Assembly: GCA_965249925.1 (NCBI GenBank)
Contig: OZ252260.1
Location: forward strand, 992,001 to 1,056,000
Source of the DNA: Hoeflea_A sp965249925
GTDB lineage: Bacteria; Pseudomonadota; Alphaproteobacteria; Rhizobiales; Rhizobiaceae
Direction: 5' to 3'
DNA length: 64,000 bases
Part shown: positions 54,153 to 63,873 of the stretch, piece after piece
Layout: the number at the start of each line of letters is the position of its first letter
How positions within the stretch are numbered: position 1 is the first letter of the stretch
Position numbers and translations under genes: made by a program
Notes under the pieces: model-generated
Told to the model about the DNA's origin: nothing
What the model saw: the letters and a program-made list of their open reading frames with translations, nothing else
Databases searched by the model: none

Positions 54153-55349
54153 CTAATGACGGCTGCCGCGGCGCACCACGACCGGGCGCGGCATCATGTC
54201 GAGGCGGGTTCCGACGAGGATCATGCGCATGGCGTCTTCGGCGGCGCGCCGCAACAGCTTGCGGGCACTGCCTATGGCGTTCTCGAGCGTGCAGGGGCGT
54301 TTGATGATCGAGGCGAAAGCGTCGATGCCGGCCTCGAGTGTACGGTCGACACCGCTGCCGATTGTGCCGGCGAGTGCAATGGTGGGGATGCCGAGATCGC
54401 GGGCGCGGCGTGCCACTTCGCAGGGGACTTTGCCATGCGGACTCTGGCTGTCCAGCGCGCCTTCCGCGGTGATGACAAGGTCGGCGTCCTCAAGCAGGGA
54501 TTCGAAGTCGAGATACTGCATGACGATGTCGAAGCGCGGATACAGCGTCGCGCCGGCAAATGCTACGAGTCCGCTGCCGAGACCACCCGAGGCGCCGGAA
54601 CCGTTGGCGTGCCCCAGATCCAGCCCAAGATCCGTCCTGATGCGCATCGCGTAGTTTTCCAGCGCGCGTTCCAATTGGGCGACCTGATCCGGACTTGCGC
54701 CCTTCTGCGGACCGAACACGCGAGCGACGCCCTTTGGTCCGAGCAGCACATTGTGCCAGTTGACGGCCACATCGACAGTGATCTGTGCGAGACGTGGGTC
54801 GATACCGGACGTGTCGATGGCGGCGAGCGTTTCCAGCGCTGCTCCGCCGGGTGCGATCGGACGACCAGCGGCGTCGACGAGCCGGGCGCCCAGCGCCTGG
54901 GCCATGCCGCAGCCACCGTCGTTGATGCCGCTGTCACCACATCCGATAAGCAGACGTTCGGCCCCGGCATCCAGCGCCGCCAGAATGAGTTCGCCGACAC
55001 CCCGGCTGGTGGTCGCCGTCGGATCGCGCAGATCGCGCGGCACCAGGCGCAGGCCGGCGGCGGCGGCCATTTCGATCACCGCCGTCGGCCTTTCCTGGCC
55101 GCCGAGAAAGCCGAAGAAACTGTCGACGAGCCGGCCGACAGGTCCTGTGACGACAACGTCGTGCAGGCTGCCGCCGGTCGCCTGGACCAGGCCCTTCGTA
55201 AAGCCTTCGCCGCCGTCAACCATCGGGGCCTTGAGAAGACGGGCATCCGGCATGGCGCGCTTCACGCCTTCCGAAATGGCTTCCACGACGTCCTCGACAT
55301 CGAGCGATTCCTTGAAGCCGGAGGGCGCGATCAAAACGTTGAGTGACAT
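54153..55349 (-). CDS. glxK: Glycerate kinase, GarK/GlxK family
   Basis: 398 residues, full length. N-terminal IAPSGFKESLDVEDVVEAI and VDGGEGFTKGLVQATGG, then GDSGINDGGCGMAQALG near residue 140 and AEGALDSQS near 285, all hallmarks of the glycerate kinase 1 family. It phosphorylates glycerate and feeds glycolysis from glyoxylate, serine or sugar-acid breakdown. The anion permease gene upstream, 108 bp away on the same strand, may import its substrate. Confidence 0.92.
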   Translation of the reverse strand: MSLNVLIAPSGFKESLDVEDVVEAISEGVKRAMPDARLLKAPMVDGGEGFTKGLVQATGGSLHDVVVTGPVGRLVDSFFGFLGGQERPTAVIEMAAAAGLRLVPRDLRDPTATTSRGVGELILAALDAGAERLLIGCGDSGINDGGCGMAQALGARLVDAAGRPIAPGGAALETLAAIDTSGIDPRLAQITVDVAVNWHNVLLGPKGVARVFGPQKGASPDQVAQLERALENYAMRIRTDLGLDLGHANGSGASGGLGSGLVAFAGATLYPRFDIVMQYLDFESLLEDADLVITAEGALDSQSPHGKVPCEVARRARDLGIPTIALAGTIGSGVDRTLEAGIDAFASIIKRPCTLENAIGSARKLLRRAAEDAMRMILVGTRLDMMPRPVVVRRGSRH

Positions 55350-55457
55350 GGTTCTTTCCTTTCCGATTTCGGTAAAAGGACAACGAAATGGAGAGGCATC
55401 TATTCCGACCGATAACCAGAAAAAAGCGTCGAATCCGCAGAATTTTTGCTATTGTTT

Positions 55458-57290
55458 TCAGATGGATGACGGTCTTTGCCTTGGTACGGGTATGCTATCC
55501 GGCCAATGCTGAAAAACGGCTGGGATGCGGCACGCCTGTTGTGCCTGCGCCACGGATTCCGGCGCAAGATCCGGTGCGTAGAGGCGCGGCGAGTGGGCGC
55601 GCAGCCGGACCATGTCGCCGCTGCGGTAGAGATCGCGTATGCTGTTGCGTTCGATCGCGTAACCGTCACGCCGCAGCCGGTCCCAGACATGCCACCAGCC
55701 GGCTGCCCACATGCGGTGGTCGCGGATCGTCGCCAACATCACCGTGTTCAATCGCCCGGCTGTACAGATGTCCGCCTCGGTGTCGGTTGTCTGCGACGTT
55801 GGTGTTGCAGCTTGAACCCGGGTCTCGACATCGGTGGCCGGTGCGCGGCTCTCGGGAAGCTGGTGCGGCCAGACAAACAACGCGAAAGCGGCAACAATGA
55901 TGACCTTGACCGGCAGCAACGGGATCGCCAGCCGCAGCAGGTCGGCCTGGCCGAACGTATCGCGATCGGCATTGCCGAACAAGGCAACGGGTTTGGCGCT
56001 GGCCATCATGGTCTGGCAGAACCCGGTGCCAAGCACCGTCACCAGGGCGAGAATCACCACGTCGTGACCGAGGCCGGCCAGGGGAAGAGTGACCGCGGGA
56101 AGCAGGACCGCCGCGCGGGCGCTGCGGGAATTGATGACCAGGTGAGACAGGACCGCGACCGATGCCAGGAAAACCACGACCAGCGCCTTGGAGTGGACGG
56201 CGGAGGCCAGCAGCAGGCCAAGCGCCGCCTCGGCCATCCATTCGCTGGCACCGGACAGAATGATGCCGTCAGCAATGACCACGGTCGCGGTCAGGAAGAC
56301 CAGCAATTCAACTTCCACCTGGCGAAACACCTGTTTGGGCGACTCGGCGGTGAACGGACCGGTCAACAGCAGTACGGCGCCGCCGACGGCTATGAGCGCG
56401 ATGTCCACTCCGTGCCAGGGCGCCGTGATCCAAAGGCTGACGATGACGGCAAGCACCGTAAGGACCCGCCACTGCCGTGCATCGGCCGGCGCCCGCTTCT
56501 GCGTTGTGCTCGCGAGCACCGTTGTCCGTTCCTGTGGCGGGACGAACAGCACCAGGATCAGGGCAACGGCCGCATGGCTTGCCAGCATGGTCAGCGGAAA
56601 GGCAAGCATCAGCCACTCGAGATAACCGATGGACACACCGGATGTCCGGTCAATGGCTTCGACCGCAATCAGATGGGCGCCTGCGCCGATGATCGATCCG
56701 CCAGCCGACAGCAGGATAACGGTCGGAAAAAGCAGGGCGAGCGCTCGCTCCGATGCTTTGCCCGGCATACGGTCGGCGAGTGCCATGAAGACCGGCAGCA
56801 GAAGCGCTGCGCGACCCGAGGTCGACGGAATGAAAAACGCCGTCAGCGCGATGATGAAGGCCAGCGCGTGAAAGAAGGTGGCGAGACGCGAAAACGGACT
56901 GACCGCGGCAAGGGCGAGCCGCTGCATGAGACCGCTCGTCTTGACCACCGCCGCGATGACAAAAGCAGCGAGCAGCAGCCACACGATTTCCCGCCCAAGC
57001 GTGGCGTAGAGCTGTGATTCCGTCACGACGCCCGAAAGCACCAGTGCCAGAGCGGCGCCGACGGCGATCACCGAATCCGGCAACGGCGTCAAAGTCCATC
57101 CCACGATCGCCAGCGCCGTGACCGCAAGGGCAATCCGGCCCTCGACCGATGGGCCGTGGGGCAGTCCCCACGCCGCCAAGAGAATGGCGACGCAAAACCC
57201 CAAAAGCAGTGCCGCCTTGGCGACAGGGACCGGGAACGCAGGTGCGGTAGGCAGTAGATGCGCGGCGGCGGCCTGGGACAACACGGTCAA
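55458..57290 (-). CDS. DASS/SLC13-family anion permease with an extra C-terminal domain
   Basis: 610 residues. Residues 20-470 are a DASS-type carrier with two pseudo-symmetric halves (FFIPSTSGRAALLLPVFMAL and SHLVINSRSARAAVLLPA, each with the serine/asparagine hairpin tip). The last 130 residues after the final membrane segment are soluble, with two Cys (DICTAGRLN, QQACRIP) and aromatic AAGWWHVWDRL; I do not recognise this part. Likely imports a dicarboxylate, sulfate or glycerate-like anion. Confidence 0.85.
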   Translation of the reverse strand: MTVLSQAAAAHLLPTAPAFPVPVAKAALLLGFCVAILLAAWGLPHGPSVEGRIALAVTALAIVGWTLTPLPDSVIAVGAALALVLSGVVTESQLYATLGREIVWLLLAAFVIAAVVKTSGLMQRLALAAVSPFSRLATFFHALAFIIALTAFFIPSTSGRAALLLPVFMALADRMPGKASERALALLFPTVILLSAGGSIIGAGAHLIAVEAIDRTSGVSIGYLEWLMLAFPLTMLASHAAVALILVLFVPPQERTTVLASTTQKRAPADARQWRVLTVLAVIVSLWITAPWHGVDIALIAVGGAVLLLTGPFTAESPKQVFRQVEVELLVFLTATVVIADGIILSGASEWMAEAALGLLLASAVHSKALVVVFLASVAVLSHLVINSRSARAAVLLPAVTLPLAGLGHDVVILALVTVLGTGFCQTMMASAKPVALFGNADRDTFGQADLLRLAIPLLPVKVIIVAAFALFVWPHQLPESRAPATDVETRVQAATPTSQTTDTEADICTAGRLNTVMLATIRDHRMWAAGWWHVWDRLRRDGYAIERNSIRDLYRSGDMVRLRAHSPRLYAPDLAPESVAQAQQACRIPAVFQHWPDSIPVPRQRPSSI

Positions 57291-57708
57291 GGGTCTTCTC
57301 CTTCAGTGTCACAAAACTGACATGGAAGTGAAAACGCGGGCTGCCCCGGATTATTCCGCCATTATTCGAATGCTCCGCTCCATATCGGCAGGCGCAGAAC
57401 CCTTCGGAACGGCAGGTAGGCGCCTGATACCTGCTCGTTCCTACAGCGCCGGTCTTTGCCGCAAGAGCCAATTGCATTGAGGCCGAGCGCTGGCTGATTG
57501 CCCACTAAAACCCAGTCCTCAACGTTCAGAATCGGGGCCAGGGCGGTCTGCTTTGAGCCGTGCGTGAGTGATCGGCACAGACCGCCGGGCCGCGGCCGCC
57601 TATCGCAATCGGTGGTTCCGCGTAAGTCGCTGTTCCTATGGGCTGTGTTCGTCGCAAAGGCGGCGCGAGGCTAAGCGCATCACATCTCCGATAGGCCAAT
57701 GAAACGGT
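57291..57708. other. Spacer without a recognised gene
   Basis: 418 bp between the anion permease start and the VOC gene end. The right half is GC-rich with no conserved frame; the left 100 bp must contain the permease promoter. I see no RNA gene or repeat. Confidence 0.4.
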
Positions 57709-58137
57709 CTAGAAATCGATCGCCACCGACGGCGCGCTACGCCGCGCCTCGCCATGGTACACGGCCTCGATGTTGTTGCCATCGGGGTCGAGCACGAAAG
57801 CCGCGTAGTAACCCGGGTGATAGGTCCGCTCGCCTGATGCGCCGTTATCGCGCCCGCCATGATCCAGCGCCGCGCGGTAGAAAGCGTCCACCGTCGCTCG
57901 GTCCTTGGCCTGGAACGCCAAATGGTGGCGCCCCGTGAGCGCACCCAACGCCGCCGGGCTGTCTTTTGAGGACACGACAAGTTCGTCAGCCCAGAAATAG
58001 TCGTCGCTGGTGTCGACGATGGGAATATCCAGCACGGCCAAAACGGCCGTGTAGAAGTCCTGGCTTGCTTTGAGATCGCGTACCACGAGCTGGAGGTGGT
58101 CGATAAGCCGGCCACGATGCAGTTGCTGGGTTTCCAT
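57709..58137 (-). CDS. VOC-superfamily (glyoxalase/dioxygenase-like) protein
   Basis: 142 residues, one VOC module of two beta-alpha-beta units. DHLQLVVRDLKASQDFYTAVL near the N-terminus and FVLDPDGNNIEAVYHG near the C-terminus hold the usual metal ligands (His14 and Glu near residue 126), with HHLAFQAKD between. Function is open: glyoxalase, dioxygenase or resistance-protein relatives share this fold. Confidence 0.88.
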   Translation of the reverse strand: METQQLHRGRLIDHLQLVVRDLKASQDFYTAVLAVLDIPIVDTSDDYFWADELVVSSKDSPAALGALTGRHHLAFQAKDRATVDAFYRAALDHGGRDNGASGERTYHPGYYAAFVLDPDGNNIEAVYHGEARRSAPSVAIDF

Positions 58138-58435
58138 GTTCGTTCTCCGCGTGAAATCGGCGTGTGGGTTTTCCTCACCGGGTGTCTACCCCACCGACCA
58201 TGGCCGGAAAACTCCCGAAACCTGGGGCAAGGACGCACCACTGTGCAAAATGGGCGCAACGGGCTGATCAGGGCATTGGCAAACCGGCAATCCAGATTAT
58301 TTCTGTCGATGCGTATAAACATTGCACGGCCGCAAGTGTGCTGTGACACATGGTGGCGACAATAAGGCGCGGCACGATAGCGCCAAGGGGGCGTTTTCAG
58401 AGGATTGCGATGTTCGCTGTTCACCGGAAGCCACT
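58138..58435. other. Spacer upstream of the VOC gene
   Basis: 298 bp with no gene that I can support. It ends at a fragment of an IS481-type transposase gene, so part of it may be the relic of an older element. Confidence 0.35.
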
Positions 58436-58510
58436 GAAGGCTCGCCTGAAGCCCAATTCACCTTCCATGGCAGGGACATCCTGGTCACCGCGCGCGGACA
58501 TCTCCGTTAC
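58436..58510 (+). pseudogene. Remnant of an IS481-type transposase C-terminus
   Basis: The translation GSPEAQFTFHGRDILVTARG matches GLPEVEYPFHDRDILVTACG of the complete transposase downstream (59665-59733), and the DNA between CCTTCCATG and ATCCTGGTCACCGC is nearly identical. It is a relic of a related, not identical, copy lying 160 bp from the intact element. Confidence 0.7.
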
Positions 58511-58664
58511 CCGATCAAATGTGCAAAAGAAACTGGACACTACCCCAGAAGCTGTGAAGGAACCTGGACAATACTCTCGATAAATCGTGTGTCGATTTGT
58601 GTAAGAGTGGAAAAGATCGGTTAATAATCGAATCTACTAAAGCACTGATATCATTTTGAGAGAC

Positions 58665-59945
58665 CCGAGACATAGGTGACGATTGTACCGGACACATGGG
58701 TAACACTTTTCGCTTTTGGGCGGGAGGTGTTGATGCCGTGGAAAGAGAGTTCGGTTATGGAGGAACGTCTACGCTTTGTCGCCCGCCTTCTGGAAGGTGA
58801 GGGTATGAGCGCGGTGTGCCGCGAGTTCGGGATATCGCGCAAGACCGGTTACAAGATCTTCAACCGCTACAAGGAACAGGGCCCTGTTGCCCTTTGCGAC
58901 CGGTCGCGCCGGCCGGTGCGTTACGCCAACCAGTTGCCCTTCCAGATAGAACAGGAGATCGTTCTCCTGAAGAAAGAGAAACGGCACTGGGGCGCCCGCA
59001 AGATCCGCGAGCTGCTGGTCCGGCGCCTGGCCGGCGATGTACGGATCCCGGCCACCAGCACGGTGCATGCGGTTCTCGATCGCCATGGTCTCGTCAAACG
59101 CGCCCGTCAGCGACGACGCACAAAGGCGCAGGGAACACCCCTTTCCAAAGCCATAACACCGAACCAGCTGTGGTGTACGGACTACAAGGGGGAATTCAAG
59201 CTTGGCAACGGGCGATACTGTTACCCCCTGACCGTCAGCGATCAGGCATCGCGCTTCGTTCTGTTGTGCGAGGCGCACGAATCGATGAAGGAAGTCAATG
59301 CCTTGTCCGCCTTTCAACGGCTGTTTGCCGAACGTGGTCTGCCAGACGCAATCCGAAGCGACAATGGCCTGCCCTTTGCCTCGCCCAACGGCCTCTACAA
59401 CTTGTCCCGGCTGTCGGTCTGGTGGCTGCGCCTCGGCATCGCCATCGAACGCATCAAACCTGGCAATCCCCAGCAAAACGGTCGCCATGAACGCATGCAT
59501 CTGACGTTAAAGAAAGAGGCAACCAGGCCGCCGGGCATGAACAGTCTGCAGCAGCAGGCACGCTTCGATGAATTCGTTCAAGAATTCAATGCCGAACGGC
59601 CCCACGAGGCCCTCGACATGAAAACACCAGGCCAGATCTACAAGGCTTCACCACGGGCCTATCAAGGCCTGCCGGAAGTCGAGTACCCCTTCCATGACAG
59701 GGACATCCTGGTCACCGCATGTGGACGCCTCTGCATGCACAGAAAGAAGATCAACATATCAACCGTGCTGGCCGGTCAGAGGCTCGGCATCAAGGAGGTC
59801 GACGATGGAATTTGGATAGTCAGCTTCATGCACTATGATCTGGGATACATCGACCTGGAGCAGAGAACCTTGCAAACCATCGACAATCCGTTCGGCTCGA
59901 GATTGTCACCCATGTCTTAGGAACAATCTGTTACCTATGTCTCAA
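58665..59945 (+). mobile_element. IS481-type insertion sequence, complete
   Basis: Left end GAGACATAGGTGACGATTGT at 58667-58686 and its inverted counterpart ending at 59943 extend as imperfect inverted repeats of about 38 bp (58667-58703 and 59906-59943), including ACATGGGT(G/A)AC. The single transposase gene fills the element and its stop lies within the right repeat. No target-site duplication is evident. The right end is 21 bp from the 3' end of the initiator tRNA gene. Confidence 0.85.
58733..59920 (+). CDS. IS481-family transposase
   Basis: 395 residues from the ATG at 58733 (GGGAGGTG upstream). N-terminal HTH (GMSAVCREFGISRKTGYKIF) for end binding, then an integrase-type DDE core: Asp150 in WCTDYKGEF, Asp210 in IRSDNGLPF, Glu253 in QQNGRHERMH, all present. 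Frame intact, so the element may be active. A C-terminal beta-rich tail (FHDRDILVTACGR) is shared with the remnant at 58436. Confidence 0.95.
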   Translation: MPWKESSVMEERLRFVARLLEGEGMSAVCREFGISRKTGYKIFNRYKEQGPVALCDRSRRPVRYANQLPFQIEQEIVLLKKEKRHWGARKIRELLVRRLAGDVRIPATSTVHAVLDRHGLVKRARQRRRTKAQGTPLSKAITPNQLWCTDYKGEFKLGNGRYCYPLTVSDQASRFVLLCEAHESMKEVNALSAFQRLFAERGLPDAIRSDNGLPFASPNGLYNLSRLSVWWLRLGIAIERIKPGNPQQNGRHERMHLTLKKEATRPPGMNSLQQQARFDEFVQEFNAERPHEALDMKTPGQIYKASPRAYQGLPEVEYPFHDRDILVTACGRLCMHRKKINISTVLAGQRLGIKEVDDGIWIVSFMHYDLGYIDLEQRTLQTIDNPFGSRLSPMS

Positions 59946-59959
59946 GAACGGACCCTTTG

Positions 59960-60041
<82 letters not shown>

Positions 60042-60158
60042 TCAACTGGGTCTGTTCCGTTCGCCGCCACGGGAAAGGCCGCTGCGAAGGCAGCGTCAAA
60101 CGCGCGTTGCGGGTCAGGTTCATTGTGAAGAGAAGCATTGCTCTTTGCGCTTAGCAGA

Positions 60159-60272
60159 CCTGGCAGCGACCTACTCTCCCGCGTCTTGAGACGAAGTACC
60201 ATCGGCGCAGGGGTGTTTCACGGCCGTGTTCGGGAAGGGAACGGGTGCAGCCACCCCGCCATGACCACCAGG
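60159..60272 (-). rRNA. rrf: 5S ribosomal RNA
   Basis: 114 nt; minus-strand ends CCTGG and CCAGG pair as helix I. Internal GAACACGGCCGTGAAAC and the 3' part GGGAGAGTAGGTCGCTGCC are standard 5S sequences. It lies between the 23S gene and the initiator tRNA. Confidence 0.97.
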
Positions 60273-60430
60273 TCGGCTAAGGGCAAAGATTTGAGAAGCT
60301 GGGTTTTTGGATGGTTTAACGCGCAAGTGCGCGTCGCCGCTGATGCGGCGCGCCCGCGCAGCGCCAGCCCTTCGAAGAAGGGCGGTACGGCGCGTGAGCG
60401 CTTTGGACATTCATCGGTGCATGCACCGAT
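60273..60430. other. 23S-5S spacer
   Basis: 158 bp of transcribed spacer with several short inverted repeats (for example GATGCATCGGTGCATGCACC read on the minus strand), probably processing structures. No gene. Confidence 0.6.
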
Positions 60431-60460
60431 GGATGATCATTGGAAATGGGAACGATCAAG
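60431..60460. repeat. 23S processing stem, 3' arm
   Basis: 30 bp that pair with 63844-63873 with two mismatches, enclosing the whole 23S gene. Such stems are the RNase III substrate that releases pre-23S rRNA. They also define the gene limits used here. Confidence 0.85.
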
Positions 60461-60663
60461 ATCGATTGAGCGATTAGTACTGGTCAGCTTCATGTGTTAC
60501 CACACGTCCACATCCAGCCTATCAACGTGGTCGTCTTCCACGGCTCTATGGGGAATACTGGTTTTCAGGTTGGTTTCCCGCTTAGATGCTTTCAGCGGTT
60601 ATCCGTTCCACATATAGCTACCCTGCACTGCCCTTGGCAGGACAACAGGTCCACCAGAGATGT

Positions 60664-60694
<31 letters not shown>

Positions 60695-60723
60695 CTCCTG
60701 TCAATATTCCGACACCCACGGCA

Positions 60724-60764
<41 letters not shown>

Positions 60765-60810
60765 ACGTACCGCTTTAATTGGCGAACAGCCAAACCCTTG
60801 GGACCTGCTC

Positions 60811-60850
<40 letters not shown>

Positions 60851-60879
60851 AACCCCGTCGATATGGACTCTTGGGGGTC

Positions 60880-60933
<54 letters not shown>

Positions 60934-61257
60934 GCGGGACCACCGGATCACTATGACCGACTTTCGTCTCTGCTCGACTTGTCAGTCTCGCAGTCAGGCA
61001 GGCTTATGCCATTGCACTCGACGACCGATTTCCGACCGGTCTGAGCCTACCATCGCGCGCCTCCGTTACTCTTTGGGAGGCGACCGCCCCAGTCAAACTA
61101 CCCACCATACACTGTCCCGGACCCGGATGACGGATCGCGGTTAGACATCCATGACGATAAGGGTGGTATTTCAAGGACGGCTCCACGCCGGCTGGCGCCG
61201 ACGCTTCAAAGCCTACCACCTATCCTACACATGCCGACACGAATGCCAGTGTAAAGC

Positions 61258-61288
<31 letters not shown>

Positions 61289-61361
61289 GACCGCAGGAAC
61301 CCCGCATCTTCACGGGGAGTTCAATTTCACTGAGTCTGCGTTGGAGACAGCGGGGAAGTCG

Positions 61362-61452
<91 letters not shown>

Positions 61453-62026
61453 AATTCGGAGCTTGCACCCCTCCTTTTAACCTTCCGGCACCGGGCAGGC
61501 GTCAGACCCTATACGTCGTCTTGCGACTTCGCAGAGCCCTGTGTTTTTGATAAACAGTCGCTACCCCCTGGTCTGTGCCACCCCCGTCTGGTTGCCCAAA
61601 CGAAGGTCACGCTTCTTCCGAAGTTACGCGTGCAATTTGCCGAGTTCCTTCAACGCAGTTCTCTCAAGCGCCTTGGTATGCTCTACCTGACCACCTGTGT
61701 CGGTTTCGGGTACGGTCTATATGGTGGAGCTATTTCCTGGGACCCCTTCGCTGCACATCCAATCCGATAAGGATGCACAACTTACGGGATCCGTCACTGC
61801 CACCAGGCCGACGAATATTAACGTCGTTCCCATCGACTACGCCTTTCGGCCTCGCCTTAGGGGCCGGCTAACCCTGCTCAGATTAACTTTAAGCAGGAAC
61901 CCTTGGTCTTTCGGCGAGGGAGTCTCTCACTCCCTTTATCGTTACTCATGTCAGCATTCGCACTTCCGATATCTCCAGGACGCCTCACGGCTGTCCCTTC
62001 TCAGACCTACGGAACGCTCCGCTACC

Positions 62027-62188
62027 GCGCGTGCTTTGCATGCGCCAGAATTCAGATAACGGATGACAGATCACAGATGACAGATGACAGGAAAATGGTG
62101 CACCTGGCGGTGCGCATAATCCCCCTGTCATCTGTGATCTGTCATCTGTGATCTGTTATCCGCCATCTGGCGCAAGCAAAGCACGCGC
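62027..62188 (-). other. 23S intervening sequence in helix 45
   Basis: A hairpin of about 160 nt replaces the tip of helix 45, between the conserved ACACCGAAGCTGAGG and GGAGCGTTCCGTAGG. Arms 62027-62094 and 62122-62188 pair over almost their full length (GCGCGTGCTTTGC at the base). The inner part repeats units such as GATAACGGATGACAGATCAC (62055-62074 on the plus strand). No reading frame. Long double-stranded stem suits RNase III. Confidence 0.85.
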
Positions 62189-62271
62189 CCTCAGCTTCGG
62201 TGTATGGCTTGAGCCCCGTTACATTTTCGGCGCAAGGACCCTTATTTAGACCAGTGAGCTGTTACGCTTTC

Positions 62272-62303
<32 letters not shown>

Positions 62304-62805
62304 TGGTTGTTTTGGGATCCTCACATCCTTTCCCACTTAGCCATAACTTGGGGACCTTAGCTGGAGGTCAGGGTTGTTGCCCTTTCCACGACGGACGTTA
62401 GCACCCGCCGTGTGTCTGCCGAGCAGCACTCTTCGGTATTCGCAGTTTGGTTAGGATCAGTAAGGCGGTGAGCCCCCATAGCCCATCCAGTGCTCTACCC
62501 CCGAAGGTGTACACTCGACGCTCTACCTAAATAGATTTCGCGGAGAACCAGCTATTTCCGAGTTTGATTGGCCTTTCACCCCTAGCCACAAGTCATCCCG
62601 ATCTATTGCAACAGATATGGGTTCGGTCCTCCAGTTGGTGTTACCCAACCTTCAACCTGCTCATGGCTAGATCACTCGGTTTCGGGTCTAATACAACGAA
62701 CTATACGCCCTCTTCAGACTCGCTTTCGCTTCGCCTCCACCTATCGGCTTAAGCTTGCTCGCTATACTAAGTCGCTGACCCATTATACAAAAGGTACGCT
62801 GTCAG

Positions 62806-63221
62806 GGACCAGATAACAGATAACGGATGACAGGGGCTCTAGCGCCCGTGCCACGCCTTCGACAGACCGGCAAGCATCCGGGCGATCTGCCCGTAGGCAT
62901 CCCGCATCCGGCTTGCATCCTCGGCATCGAGATAGCCCAGGTCGCGCGCAAACGCGCACCACACCTGCATCTCGTCGGCCGAGCCGATCGCTATCGTCAG
63001 GAAGCGCTGCCAATCCGCCCCGCCGCGCCGCTGGCGCGAGTAGCCTTCGGCAAGATTGGCGCAGATCGACCGTGACGCCCGACGCATCTGATCGGCAAGC
63101 GCAAAACGTTCAATGTCCGGAAAGCCGAGGCTCATCCGGTGAACACTAAGCGCCAACGCATAGGCGCGCCGATAGACGTCAAGCTTCTCAATCGGTGCTT
63201 CCGTCATCTGTAATCTGGTCC
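62806..63221 (-). other. 23S intervening sequence in helix 25, protein-coding
   Basis: 416 bp inserted in helix 25, shortly before GCGTACCTTTTGTATAATGG. The closing stem pairs 62806-62826 with 63201-63221 (GGACCAGATAACAGATAACG against its near-perfect complement, two to three mismatches). The interior encodes a 122-residue four-helix-bundle protein on the rRNA strand. Confidence 0.9.
62839..63207 (-). CDS. 23S rRNA IVS-encoded four-helix-bundle protein (S23 family)
   Basis: 122 residues, the normal size of IVS proteins. KLDVYRRAYALALSVHRMS, ALADQMRRASRSICANLAEG and the C-terminal DLGYLDAEDASRMRDAYGQI are the family pattern. The ATG at 63207 lies inside the closing stem of the IVS, and the stop TAG is 8 bp before the other arm, so the gene fills the insert. 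A GGAGGGG from the flanking rRNA sequence lies 12 bases upstream. Relatives form pentamers of four-helix bundles; their function is unresolved. The upstream extension of the frame is rRNA and not coding. Confidence 0.88.
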   Translation of the reverse strand: MTEAPIEKLDVYRRAYALALSVHRMSLGFPDIERFALADQMRRASRSICANLAEGYSRQRRGGADWQRFLTIAIGSADEMQVWCAFARDLGYLDAEDASRMRDAYGQIARMLAGLSKAWHGR

Positions 63222-63611
63222 CCTCCAACTGTTTGTAGGCATCCGGTTTCAGGGTCTGTTTCACTCCCCTTGTCGGGGTGCTTTTCACCTTTCCCTCACG
63301 GTACTGGTTCGCTATCGGTCATGCACGAGTACTTAGGCTTGGAGGGTGGTCCCCCCACGTTCAGACAGGATTTCACGTGTCCCGCCCTACTCAAGGACAA
63401 TGAAGAGGTCTACGCATACGGGGCTGTCACCCTTAATGCCCGACTTTCCAGACGGTTCTGCTTTGCTCTCCAATGCCACTGGCCTGGTCCGCGTTCGCTC
63501 GCCACTACTAACGGAGTCTCGGTTGATGTCCTTTCCTACGGGTAATGAGATGTTTCAGTTCCCCGCGTTCGCCTCTTACACCTATCTTTTCAGCGCAAGA
63601 TACTCTTGCTC

Positions 63612-63713
63612 AGAAATCGGATAACAGATGACGGATCACCGATGACAGATTACAGGGAAATCCCTGTCATCTGTTCTCGTTATCTGTGATCTGTCTTCCG
63701 TTATCTGATCTCT
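63612..63713 (-). other. 23S intervening sequence in helix 9
   Basis: About 102 bp, roughly 130 nt from the 23S 5' end, where many Hyphomicrobiales carry an insert. Arms 63612-63658 and 63661-63713 form a nearly continuous hairpin; unit GATAACAGATGACGGATCAC at 63620-63639. Excision would release a 5.8S-like 5' fragment of about 130 nt. No reading frame. Confidence 0.85.
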
Positions 63714-63843
63714 GAAGAGTGGGTTTCCCCATTCGGAAATTCGCGGATCAAAGCTTATTCGCAGCTCCCCGCAACTTATCGCAGCGTATCACGTCCTTCA
63801 TCGCCTGTGCATGCCAAGGCATCCACCAAATGCCCTTTTGACA

Positions 63844-63873
63844 CTTGATCGTTCTCATTGCCAATGATCATCC
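63844..63873. repeat. 23S processing stem, 5' arm
   Basis: Partner of 60431-60460; 28 of 30 bases pair. It lies immediately upstream of the 23S 5' end on the minus strand. Confidence 0.85.

Noticed and set aside
53838..55346. 502-residue plus-strand frame
   Set aside because: Antisense to glycerate kinase, with no recognisable domain.
55476..57017. 513-residue plus-strand frame
   Set aside because: Antisense shadow of the anion permease; composition rich in Arg, Gln and Asp as expected of the reverse of hydrophobic codons.
57636..58424. 262-residue minus-strand frame
   Set aside because: Another frame of the VOC gene; the VOC motifs are in the 57709-58137 frame.
58570..58610. Hairpin AAATCG-TGTGT-CGATTT as a terminator of the rRNA operon
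   Set aside because: The stem is only six base pairs and has no T-run on the minus strand; support is too weak.
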